The position numbers and the translations under genes were made by a program. From assembly GCA_031180665.1 (NCBI GenBank), contig JAPSLP010000009.1, forward strand, positions 1-64,000: a DNA stretch of 64,000 nucleotides, written 5' to 3'. The stretch comes from Cupriavidus sp. Its GTDB lineage: Bacteria > Pseudomonadota > Gammaproteobacteria > Burkholderiales > Burkholderiaceae. The notes beneath the pieces are model-generated. The model was given only the letters and a program-made list of their open reading frames with translations, did not search any database and was not told the origin of the DNA. How positions within the stretch are numbered: the first letter of the stretch is position 1; each line of letters begins with the position of its first letter. This document shows, piece by piece, positions 17,874 to 25,335 of this stretch.

Positions 17874-18473
17874 ATGCCATTGAACGACGACCCGCTTGCC
17901 CTCCCGTTCCGCCCCCCTTCCCCTTCCCGCCATTGCGCGAGAGCGCTGCGCTGGCTCGCCGCCCTGCCCCTGCTGGCCGCCGGCAGCGCGGCATGGGCCG
18001 ACCCCACCGTGCAGATCGGCTACGGCACCGACAGCCGCACCGATGTCCGCAAGGTCGATATCGCCTTCGGCTGGGACTCCGGCTTTGGCTGGGGCGACCC
18101 GATGGGCCTGCGCCTGGGACTGTCGTGGGAGCTCAATGTCGCGCGCTGGGACAGCACCAGCGACGCCAATCCACGCAACCTGTGGGAGATCGGCGCGCAG
18201 CCGGTGCTCAAGCTCGCGTGGCAGCGCCATCGGTGGGTGCCTTTCCTCGAGGCATCGATCGGCGTGCGCTTGATGAGCGGAACCCGGACTTCGGACAACC
18301 ACACCATGTCGACCGCGTTCCAGTTCTCCGACATGGCGGGCGTCGGCATCGCCTTCGGCAAGGACCAGCGCTTCGCCGTCGGCTACCGCTACCAGCACAT
18401 CTCGAATGCCGGCATCAAGAAGCCCAATCCCGGCTCGGACTTCCATACCGCCTATCTGCGCTACCGGTTCTGA
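17874..18473 (+). CDS. pagL: lipid A 3-O-deacylase, PagL family
   Basis: A 199-residue outer-membrane beta-barrel enzyme that removes the 3-position acyl chain from lipid A. A signal peptide ends near AWA-DPTV (residue 42). Alternating hydrophobic strands follow, and the C-terminus AYLRYRF ends in Phe as outer-membrane barrels do. The active-site block YRYQHISNAGIKKPNPG carries His175 and Ser177. The third catalytic position, Glu in the Pseudomonas enzyme (14 residues after the His, from memory), is Asp189 here. No ribosome site is obvious before the ATG. Its last 13 bases overlap the 3' end of the convergent XRE gene. Confidence 0.85.
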   Translation: MPLNDDPLALPFRPPSPSRHCARALRWLAALPLLAAGSAAWADPTVQIGYGTDSRTDVRKVDIAFGWDSGFGWGDPMGLRLGLSWELNVARWDSTSDANPRNLWEIGAQPVLKLAWQRHRWVPFLEASIGVRLMSGTRTSDNHTMSTAFQFSDMAGVGIAFGKDQRFAVGYRYQHISNAGIKKPNPGSDFHTAYLRYRF

Positions 18474-19366
18474 ACGGCGGCCGGCGCGGCGTCGCGCCCC
18501 AGCGCTTCGAGCGCGAGGCGCGACGGCTCGTCGGCCGGGAAGAAGCATTCGATCCGCAGTTCCTGCAGCGTGACGTCATGCGGGTTGCCCAGCGTAGTGA
18601 GCGTCGAGAACAGCGAGGCCTGGAAGCCTTCGGCGCGCAGCACCACCGGCAGCACCGGCGGCAGCGGGCCTTCGCTGCCTTCGTCGTCGGCATGCGGCAC
18701 GCCGCCCGGCCCGATCATCTGCGGATGCCATTGCGCGATGCGGGCGAAGATCTCGCGCGCGACGCGATCGTGCGCCTGCGCCTGCAGCTCCTGCCAGACG
18801 CGGCGCAGCAGATAGCGCCCGACCTGATGGGCGTTCCCGATCAGCGGCCACAGGCCCTGCGGGTCGAACACGGTCAGCATCAGGTTGATGCGCTGGCCGC
18901 CGCCGGCATCGTTGCCCAGGCCCTCGGGCAGTACCGCGGCCGGACGGCCATCGAGCAGCACGTCCAGCATGCGGCGATAGGCGCGGTTGGCATCGCCGAT
19001 ATTCCAGAACCGGTCCAGCACCACGGCGGGATACGGCTCCTGCTTGGCCAGGATCAGCGCGATGGCCTGGCGCACCATCTGCAGCGGCGGCTCGGCCAGC
19101 GCATGCTCGCTGTACGCCGGGGCGAAGCCGGCCGCCAGCAGCAGCCGGTTGCGCTGGCGCAGCGGCACGCCCAGCCGGTCCGACAGCGCGAGGATCATCT
19201 CGCGGCTGGGCCGGGCGCGGCCCGATTCGAGAAAGCTGATATGCCGCTGCGACACCCCCGCGGCGAGCGACAGCGCCAGCTGGCTGTAGCCGCGGCGCCC
19301 GCGCCAATAGCGCAGCAGGGCGGGAAAGTCGAGGGCAGTTTCGGAGGCGGGGGTCAGGGTGTCCAT
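18461..19366 (-). CDS. XRE-family regulator with MmyB-like sensor domain
   Basis: A 301-residue regulator. The N-terminal helix-turn-helix is at about 12-70 (YSQLALSLAAGVSQRHISFL then ESGRARPSREMI). The C-terminal 200 residues match the MmyB-like ligand-binding domain (ILAKQEPYPAVVLDRFWNIG, then LMLTVFDPQGLWPLIGN), a PAS-like fold that in Streptomyces and Chloroflexus relatives may bind a fatty acid. ATG 19366 gives a standard N-terminus. It is divergent from the CorC-like gene and convergent with pagL. Target genes are unknown; such genes often act on a nearby SDR or oxidoreductase, which is not adjacent here. Confidence 0.88.
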   Translation of the reverse strand: MDTLTPASETALDFPALLRYWRGRRGYSQLALSLAAGVSQRHISFLESGRARPSREMILALSDRLGVPLRQRNRLLLAAGFAPAYSEHALAEPPLQMVRQAIALILAKQEPYPAVVLDRFWNIGDANRAYRRMLDVLLDGRPAAVLPEGLGNDAGGGQRINLMLTVFDPQGLWPLIGNAHQVGRYLLRRVWQELQAQAHDRVAREIFARIAQWHPQMIGPGGVPHADDEGSEGPLPPVLPVVLRAEGFQASLFSTLTTLGNPHDVTLQELRIECFFPADEPSRLALEALGRDAAPAAVQNR

Positions 19367-19493
19367 GGCCGCATTACAGCATGGGGCGCGCGCTCTGGCG
19401 ATAACCCGCGAGGTAATGAAGGCCGGGCCGGCCACATGCCGATGTTATGCTTGGCGGCTCGACAACACCCGCGCGCGTAGGGCGCGCAACCCG

Positions 19494-20807
19494 ATGGAAA
19501 TAGCCATCCTGCTGGCGCTGATCCTGCTCAACGGCGTCTTCGCCATGTCGGAGATCGCGCTGGTTTCGGCCCGCAAGGCCCGCCTGCAGAAGCTGATCGA
19601 CGAGGGCGATCGCGGCGCGATCGAGGCGGTCAAGCTGGGCGAGGATCCGACCCGTTTCCTGTCCACCGTACAGATCGGCATCACCTCGATCGGCGTGCTC
19701 AACGGCGTGGTCGGCGAGTCTGCGCTGGCACAGCCGCTCGGTATCTGGCTGCACGGACTGGGCATGGCGCAGCCCACCGCAGGCTATGTGGCGACCGCAA
19801 TCGTGGTCGCGGGGCTGACCTACTTTTCCATCGTGCTCGGCGAACTGGTGCCCAAGCGGCTGGGCCAGCTGGCGCCGGAGACCCTGGCGCGCGCGGTCGC
19901 GCGGCCCCTGTCGTGGCTGGCGGTCGCCTCGACGCCCTTCGTCAAGCTGCTGTCCAGCTCGACCCGGCTGGTGCTGCGGCTGATCGGCATCAAGAGCGGT
20001 GCCGGCCCCGCGGTGACCGAGGAAGAAATCCACGCGCTGCTGGTCGAGGGGTCGGAGGCCGGCGTGATCGAGCGCCACGAACACACCATGGTGCGCAACG
20101 TGTTCCGGCTCGACGACCGCCAGCTGACCTCGCTGATGGTGCCGCGCGGCGACGTGATCAGCCTCGACGTCGAACTGCCGCTGGAAGAGAACCTGCGCCG
20201 CATCGAGGAATCGGACCATTCGCGCTTTCCGGTGGTGCGCGGCGGCATGCACGACGTGATCGGCGTGGTCAGCGCGCGCCAGCTGCTCGCGCGCAAGCTG
20301 CGCGGCGAGGCCACCGATCTGGCCGCGGTGATGCAGGCCCCGGTCTATGTGCCGGAGAGCGTCACCGGCATGGAGCTGCTCGAACATTTCCGCTCGTCCG
20401 GCGGGCAGATGGCCTTCGTCATCGACGAGTACGGCGAGGTGCTTGGCATCGTCACGCTGCAGGACCTGATCGAGGCGATCACCGGCGAGTTCAAGCCGGA
20501 CATCGCCGGCGACGAATGGGCGGTGCAGCGCGAGGACGGTTCCTGGCTGCTGGACGGCCTGATCCCGATCCCCGAGCTGAAGGACCGCATCGGCCTGCGC
20601 AGCGTGCCGGAGGAAGACAAGGAGCGCTATCACACGCTGTCCGGCATGCTGTTGCTGCTGCTGGGACGGCTGCCCCAGATCGCCGACTCGGTCAGCTGGC
20701 TCGACTGGAAATTCGAGATCGTCGATATGGACGGCAAGCGCATCGACAAGGTCCTGGCCACCCCGCTGCCGCGGGAGGAAGAGCCGGAGCCGGATACGAC
20801 GGGCTAA
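19494..20807 (+). CDS. hemolysin/CorC-CNNM family transporter
   Basis: A 437-residue inner-membrane protein. A DUF21/CNNM transmembrane domain (residues 1-190; MEIAILLALILLNGVFAMSE, VVAGLTYFSIVLGELVPKRL) is followed by two CBS domains (about 210-340; SLMVPRGDVISLDVELPLEE, SGGQMAFVIDEYGEVLGIV) and a C-terminal CorC_HlyC domain (about 350-430). Relatives act in Mg2+ or Co2+ efflux or in membrane repair; the hemolysin name is historical. The first 45 codons of the open frame upstream of 19494 lack conservation. It is divergent from the XRE gene and followed by a repeat-filled gap. Confidence 0.9.
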   Translation: MEIAILLALILLNGVFAMSEIALVSARKARLQKLIDEGDRGAIEAVKLGEDPTRFLSTVQIGITSIGVLNGVVGESALAQPLGIWLHGLGMAQPTAGYVATAIVVAGLTYFSIVLGELVPKRLGQLAPETLARAVARPLSWLAVASTPFVKLLSSSTRLVLRLIGIKSGAGPAVTEEEIHALLVEGSEAGVIERHEHTMVRNVFRLDDRQLTSLMVPRGDVISLDVELPLEENLRRIEESDHSRFPVVRGGMHDVIGVVSARQLLARKLRGEATDLAAVMQAPVYVPESVTGMELLEHFRSSGGQMAFVIDEYGEVLGIVTLQDLIEAITGEFKPDIAGDEWAVQREDGSWLLDGLIPIPELKDRIGLRSVPEEDKERYHTLSGMLLLLLGRLPQIADSVSWLDWKFEIVDMDGKRIDKVLATPLPREEEPEPDTTG

Positions 20808-20831
20808 CCGTTCGGCCTGCGATGGGGCCGC

Positions 20832-21145
20832 GCCCTCTCCCAACCCTCTCCCGCAAGCGGGAGAGGGAGCAAGGTCGGCAGTACTGTTTGGCGATGTCGC
20901 TCGAATTCGCCCCGACTCCTGCTCCACTGCGCTCCCCTTTCCCGCAAGCGGGAGAGGGGGCAAGGTCAGGCAGTACTGTTTGGCGATGTCGCTTGAATTT
21001 GCCCCGGCCCCTGCTCCACTGCGCTTCCCTTTCCCGCAAGCGGGAGAGGGAGCAAGGTCGGCAGTACTGCTTGGCGATGTCGCTTGAACTTGCCCCGCTT
21101 CTGCTCCACTGCGCGCCCCTCTCCCGCTTGCGGCAGAGGGGTTGG
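20832..21145. repeat. 91-bp direct tandem repeat with REP-like cores
   Basis: The core CCCGCAAGCGGG starts at 20850, 20941 and 21033, and a fourth reversed variant (CCCGCTTGCGGC) at 21123, giving periods of 91, 92 and 90 bases. Between the cores the spacer is also repeated: GGCAGTACTGTTTGGCGATG followed by TCGCTTGAA and a GCCCC-CTGCTCCACTGCG block. The array fills most of the 412-bp gap between 20807 and 21220. A TATACT at 21186-21191 could be the -10 of the next gene. Confidence 0.95.
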
Positions 21146-21219
21146 GGAAGAGGAGAGCCGCAACGAAGTTTCGTCGAGCGGCAGCTATACTGCACGGACG
21201 CAGAATCCGGAGAACCGCC

Positions 21220-21603
21220 ATGTCCCGCCTGTTCCGCTCGATGCCCCGCGGCCCGCTCGCCGCGCTTGCGACCACCGCTGCGCTCACCGCCTTGCTCGCC
21301 GGCCCGGCCGCCGCCCATCACGGCTGGTCGAGCTATGACGACAGCAAGCCGATCACGCTGACCGGCAAGCTGACCGAGGTCAAATACGAGAACCCGCACG
21401 CGATGGTGCGGATCGACGCCAACGGCAAGCGCTGGCTCGCCGTGCTGGCGCCAATCTCGCGGATGCAGGCGCGCGGCGCGACCGCCGACAAGGTCGCCGT
21501 GGGCCGCGAGGTCACCATCGTCGGCTATCCCAGCAAGGAACACGGCGACGAGATGCGCGCCGAGCGGATCGTCCTCGACAGCCAGACCGTCGAACTGCGC
21601 TGA
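21220..21603 (+). CDS. DUF6152-type periplasmic protein
   Basis: A 127-residue exported protein. The signal peptide ends at AAA-HHGW, leaving a mature N-terminus of HHGWSSYDDSKPITLTGKLT, the characteristic start of the DUF6152 family. NPHAMVRIDANGKRWLAVLA and REVTIVGYPSKEHGDEMRAE complete a small beta-barrel (OB-like) fold. The His-His start could bind a metal, which is speculative. CGGAGA is well placed before the ATG. It is followed 19 bases later by a membrane protein with which it is commonly paired, so the two probably act together in the envelope. Confidence 0.8.
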   Translation: MSRLFRSMPRGPLAALATTAALTALLAGPAAAHHGWSSYDDSKPITLTGKLTEVKYENPHAMVRIDANGKRWLAVLAPISRMQARGATADKVAVGREVTIVGYPSKEHGDEMRAERIVLDSQTVELR

Positions 21604-21622
21604 CTTCGCCGCAGCGCGCGCC

Positions 21623-22156
21623 GTGGCATCGCTGACCGAGCTGGGCGCCACGCTGGCGGCGCTGCCGCTGTCCAGCGCGCTGCGCGCTTCCGCCTGGGCC
21701 TATCCGGCAGTCGAGATCGTGCACCTGGCCGGCATGGCGCTGCTGTTCGGCACCATCGCCGTGGTCGACCTGCGGCTGGCCGGGCTCTGGCGCAATCTGC
21801 CGGTGATGGCGCTGCTGCGCCAGGTGCTGCCGCTGACGATGGCGGCTTTCGTCGCGGTGGCCTTCAGCGGCATCCTGCTGCTGCTCGCGCATGCCGACGA
21901 GCTCGCGACCAATCCGGCGCTGTATGCCAAGCTGGCCCTGATCGCCCTGGGCCTGCTCAATGCCCTGGCATTCCACCTGTGGCCGTACCGCGCCCTGCAG
22001 CGCTCGGCCGGCCTCGGCGCGACCGACGGCAAGGCCGGCGCGGCGGATTGGAACGTCGGCGCCAGGCCGCCGCACTGGGCCCGGGTCGCGGCGGTACTGT
22101 CGCTGCTGACCTGGACGCTGGTGATCGCGGCCGGACGGCTGATCGCCTACGTGTAG
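21623..22156 (+). CDS. four-helix membrane protein, DUF6644-like
   Basis: A 177-residue integral membrane protein with about four hydrophobic helices. SSALRASAWAYPAVEIVHLA, then GMALLFGTIAVVDLRLAGL and KLALIALGLLNALAFHLWPY, fit the DUF6644 pattern of inner-membrane proteins with conserved His residues in the helices, which may carry a cofactor. A GTG start at 21623 follows the DUF6152 gene by 19 bases. Function is not known. Confidence 0.7.
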   Translation: MASLTELGATLAALPLSSALRASAWAYPAVEIVHLAGMALLFGTIAVVDLRLAGLWRNLPVMALLRQVLPLTMAAFVAVAFSGILLLLAHADELATNPALYAKLALIALGLLNALAFHLWPYRALQRSAGLGATDGKAGAADWNVGARPPHWARVAAVLSLLTWTLVIAAGRLIAYV

Positions 22157-22310
22157 CTTGCGCGCACGGACGTCGCCAAGTTCGCCGTTCCCCCGCAGGT
22201 CCGGGATTCAGTGTCTTCGAGCGCGCTGGGTTCCTCTGCACCCGGCTCCCTTCCGGTGTCCCCCTGCTCCGTTACAAATAGCCACACTGCGCTGTGCGCA
22301 GCGGGCCGCA

Positions 22311-22326
22311 CCGATTGTAAAATCGG
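22311..22326. promoter_or_regulatory. palindrome upstream of the entericidin gene
   Basis: CCGATT-GTAA-AATCGG forms a perfect 6-bp inverted repeat about 30 bases before the start codon, extended by GGGCCG and CGGCCC arms. It overlaps a possible -10 (TAAAAT at 22318-22323). It could be an operator or a leader hairpin. Confidence 0.35.
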
Positions 22327-22357
22327 CCCGTTCGCAACACCTAAAAAGGAGCGCAGT

Positions 22358-22489
22358 GTGAAAAAAGGTTGGATTTTCGGTGTGATGCTGGCTGTGCTGC
22401 TGACCGGCTGCAACACGATGGCCGGTCTTGGCCAGGACATCCAGCGCGGCGGCCAGAAGCTCGAAGGCGCGGCCGATCGCCACAAGTAA
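22358..22489 (+). CDS. entericidin A/B family lipoprotein
   Basis: A 43-residue lipoprotein. Two Lys start the signal sequence, followed by a hydrophobic core and the lipobox LLTGC at about residue 18. The mature part NTMAGLGQDIQRGGQKLEGA is the entericidin signature. A GTG start at 22358 is set by AAAAAGGAG seven bases upstream. In E. coli the entericidins are a toxin/antidote pair of envelope lipoproteins under stress control; single copies such as this are common in proteobacteria and their role is uncertain. No second copy is next to it. Confidence 0.9.
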   Translation: MKKGWIFGVMLAVLLTGCNTMAGLGQDIQRGGQKLEGAADRHK

Positions 22490-22593
22490 GACCATGCAGG
22501 CAGGCGCCGCGACACTGGCGGCCTGCCTGGTCCACGGATACGCCCGCCTCGCCGGGCGATGCCGCTGCCGGGGGCCAGCGACAGCTTCGCGCG

Positions 22594-23517
22594 TCAGCCC
22601 CCTCGCGGTCGCCGCCGCAACGGCGTGGCAAACAGTTCGTTGCGCGCCGCCTTGGTAATCGCCGTCACGCAGGGATGCGTGATGCGGCGTTCGATCGAGA
22701 TCGCGAAAAACTCCTCCACCACGTCGTACGTGGCGCCCAGCACGCGCACGCCGTACTGCTTCTCGATGTCTCGCTCGAGCACCGTGGGACCGACGAAGAT
22801 GCCCATGCCGCGCCGCCCGAGCTCCTTGGCGAGCGCGCTGTCGTCGCACTCGGCCACCACCCGGGGGCGCAGCGAATGCGCCTGCAGCCAGTTCCGCAGC
22901 CGTTTGCCAACGGCCGAATCCTCCGCCGGCATGATCAGCGGCGCACCGTCGAGACTGGCGGGAAAGCGCCCGTCGCATGATTCGAGCAGCGCCGGCGCGG
23001 CGAAGAAGCTGACGCCGCAACCGCCGAGATGATGGTTGAACGCCGACACGCTGACGTCGGACGGAATCGGCGCGTCGGCAATCACCAGGTCGAGCCGGTG
23101 CAGTGCCAGCTCGCCCAGCAGCATGTCGAGCTTCCACTCGCGGCACACGATGCGCACCGGCTCGGGTAGTTGCGAAGCCGGCTCGATCAGCCGGCAGGCA
23201 ATCGTTTTCGGCACCGCATCGGCCACGCCCACGCGGAACTCCAGCAGCTTGCCCTGACGAGGGTGATCCCGGATTGCCTCCTCGAGCTCAGCGCCGATCG
23301 AGAAGATCGCCTCGGCGTAGCCGAGCACCATACGACCGGCGTCGGTCAGCGCCAGACCGCGTCCGCTCTTGGCAAAGAGCGCCATGCCCAGGGCCTCTTC
23401 CAACGATCGAATCTGACTGCTGATCGTCTGCGGGGCAACGTGCAGACGCTCGCTGGCGCGCAGCACGCCACCCAGCTTGGCCACCTGGTGGAAATAGTGC
23501 AGATGCTTGTAGTTCAT
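22594..23517 (-). CDS. NhaR-type LysR-family transcriptional regulator
   Basis: A 307-residue LysR-type activator. The N-terminus MNYKHLHYFHQVAKLGG and the helix-turn-helix ASERLHVAPQTISSQIRSLE match NhaR rather than generic LysR proteins. The substrate-binding domain spans about 90-300. GGAGGG lies seven bases before ATG 23517; the frame stays open upstream to 23859 but is unconserved. In E. coli NhaR answers Na+ and activates nhaA; no antiporter is adjacent here. It is divergent from a universal stress protein and TerC, which are possible targets. The shared gap is about 200 bases with T-rich stretches. Confidence 0.9.
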   Translation of the reverse strand: MNYKHLHYFHQVAKLGGVLRASERLHVAPQTISSQIRSLEEALGMALFAKSGRGLALTDAGRMVLGYAEAIFSIGAELEEAIRDHPRQGKLLEFRVGVADAVPKTIACRLIEPASQLPEPVRIVCREWKLDMLLGELALHRLDLVIADAPIPSDVSVSAFNHHLGGCGVSFFAAPALLESCDGRFPASLDGAPLIMPAEDSAVGKRLRNWLQAHSLRPRVVAECDDSALAKELGRRGMGIFVGPTVLERDIEKQYGVRVLGATYDVVEEFFAISIERRITHPCVTAITKAARNELFATPLRRRPRGG

Positions 23518-23717
23518 CAGCAGTCCCTCCGTCGCCGCCGGCCCCCCGCGCAGGAATTCTCCGTTTTCTTCGAATGATGGTATCCGAACAATCTGCTTTT
23601 CACGCAGTGTTTTCGGACCTAGATTTTTTCCATGTCCGGCTGCCGCGCTGCCTTCTGCCGCGCGTGTCGAACAGCCGCTTTTGGCGGCATGGTGCCCGCC
23701 TTTCAGGAGACATCGAC
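23518..23717. promoter_or_regulatory. divergent promoter region, nhaR-type gene / uspA-type gene
   Basis: Two hundred bases separate the divergent starts. Bases 23560-23635 are rich in T runs (TTTTCTTCG, GCTTTTCACG, GATTTTTTCC), in contrast to the flanks, as expected for LysR-type control regions. No individual box is assigned. Confidence 0.4.
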
Positions 23718-24224
23718 ATGGCCACGCTCCTTCTCCCCTGCGACGGCTCGCCCAGCGCGCTGCTCGCCGTCCGCCACGCCATCGACGAGTTTCGCCGCGG
23801 CGAGGCAAGTCGGGTGCACCTGTTGAACGTGCAGCCGCCATTCTCCGGCTACGTCGCACGCCATGTCCGCCGCCAGGTCCGCGCCGACTTCCAGCGCGAA
23901 CGTGCCGACGAAGAGCTTGCCGAGGCGCGGCGGCTGCTCGAAGCCGCAGGCGTGCCTTGCTTCACGCATCGCGAAGTCGGGGACACGGCCCACTGCATCG
24001 CCGAAGCCGCGCGCCGGCTGCACTGCGACCGGGTGGTGATCGGCACCACCCGCAAGGGCGCACTGGTACGTGCGATCGAACATTCGCTGACGAGCCAGTT
24101 GCTCGATTGCTGCACGGTGCCGATTGAGGTCGTCGCCGGCGCGCCGGCGGGCATGATCGAACGGATTGGCATCCCCGCCGGTGTGGGTGCCGGGGTGGCA
24201 TTGGTCTTGGCGAGCGCATCCTGA
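23718..24224 (+). CDS. universal stress protein (UspA family)
   Basis: A 168-residue single-domain Usp. It starts MATLLLPCDGSPSALLAVRH with the usual beta-strand and Asp of the nucleotide pocket. The ATP-type motif G-x2-G-x9-G-S/T is only partly met: VVIGTTRKGALVRAIEHSLT gives G-T-T-R-K-G and a Ser in the expected position. The C-terminal strand PIEVVAG is present, followed by an extra hydrophobic tail of about 20 residues. AGGAGA precedes the ATG. It lies 111 bases upstream of the TerC-family gene; a shared transcript is likely. The role is general stress tolerance, details unknown. Confidence 0.85.
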   Translation: MATLLLPCDGSPSALLAVRHAIDEFRRGEASRVHLLNVQPPFSGYVARHVRRQVRADFQRERADEELAEARRLLEAAGVPCFTHREVGDTAHCIAEAARRLHCDRVVIGTTRKGALVRAIEHSLTSQLLDCCTVPIEVVAGAPAGMIERIGIPAGVGAGVALVLASAS

Positions 24225-24335
24225 GCAGCAGGACGCCGCTTCGCGAAGCGCACCTGATCGCGGGCAAGCGCCGTCCGGACCGGCGAGCCGCCCAAACACC
24301 AACGGAACGCATCTTCAACGCGCCGCCAACTTGCC

Positions 24336-25307
24336 ATGACGGTTGAATCCTTCGCTACCTTGCCCATGTGGGCGGCCTTCATCGCCTTCGTCGTCGCGAT
24401 GCTGGCGCTGGACCTCTTTGTTTTCGGCGGCAACAAGGCGCACCGCGTCTCCGTCAAGGAGGCCGGCGGCTGGGTGACGGCCTGGGTGACGATGGCCTTC
24501 ACGTTCGCGGCGCTGCTGTGGTGGTATCTCGATGCGCACGCAGGCCGGGAGGTCGCCAACAGCAAGGCGCTGGAGTTCATCACCGGCTATCTGATCGAAC
24601 AGTCGCTGTCGGTCGACAACATGTTCGTCTTCGTGATGATCTTCAGCTATTTCGGCGTACCGCCGGAGCTGCAGAGGCGGGTGCTGCTGTACGGCGTGCT
24701 TGGCGCCATCATCATGCGCGCCGGCATGATCCTGGCCGGCGTCTGGCTCGTGCAGGAGTTCGCCTGGATACTTTACGTATTCGGCGCCTTCCTGGTCGTG
24801 ACGGGCATCAAGATGCTGGTCTTCGCCGACCGGCAACCCGACCTGGCGAACAACCCCCTGCTGCGCTGGCTGCGCCGGCACATGCGCATCACGCCCACCT
24901 TTGAGCACGAGAAATTCTTCGTGCGTATCGATGGCGTTCGCTGGGCCACCCCGATGTTCCTGGTGCTGATCATGATCGAAGCCAGCGATCTGGTGTTCGC
25001 CATCGACAGCATCCCCGCGATCTTTGCCGTGACGACCGACCCGTTCATCGTCTTCACCTCCAACATCTTCGCCATCATGGGGCTGCGCGCGCTGTACTTT
25101 CTGCTGGCCGACATGGCTGGGCGTTTCCACCTGCTCAAATACGGCCTTGCCCTCGTGCTGGTCTTCATCGGCGGCAAGATGCTGGCGGCGCCGTGGTTCC
25201 ACATGCCGGTTCAGTGGTCGCTGGCTGTCGTCGGGACCGTGATCCTGGTTTCCGTGCTGATCAGCCTCCTGCTCTCCGCCCGCAAATTCGACCGCACCGC
25301 AACCTGA
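24336..25307 (+). CDS. TerC/Alx-family integral membrane protein
   Basis: A 323-residue inner-membrane protein with about nine hydrophobic helices. The TerC family motifs are present: MLALDLFVFGGNKAHRVSVK, LEFITGYLIEQSLSVDNMFV (with the conserved E..SVDN that binds metal), and MIEASDLVFAIDSIPAIFAV with the second D..FAIDS. The size and KAHRVSVKEA motif match E. coli Alx, a Mn2+ exporter. In this genome it may handle Mn2+ or related stress. I looked for a yybP-ykoY or Alx-type leader in the 111 bases upstream and saw none. It follows the Usp gene on the same strand. Confidence 0.92.
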   Translation: MTVESFATLPMWAAFIAFVVAMLALDLFVFGGNKAHRVSVKEAGGWVTAWVTMAFTFAALLWWYLDAHAGREVANSKALEFITGYLIEQSLSVDNMFVFVMIFSYFGVPPELQRRVLLYGVLGAIIMRAGMILAGVWLVQEFAWILYVFGAFLVVTGIKMLVFADRQPDLANNPLLRWLRRHMRITPTFEHEKFFVRIDGVRWATPMFLVLIMIEASDLVFAIDSIPAIFAVTTDPFIVFTSNIFAIMGLRALYFLLADMAGRFHLLKYGLALVLVFIGGKMLAAPWFHMPVQWSLAVVGTVILVSVLISLLLSARKFDRTAT

Positions 25308-25335
25308 CGACAGGCAACGTCTTGGCGCTTCGTGG

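Noticed and set aside
24225..24335. Mn-sensing leader (yybP-ykoY or Alx type) before terC
   Set aside because: I looked for the conserved motifs of these leaders and did not see them; the short gap is GC-rich and featureless.
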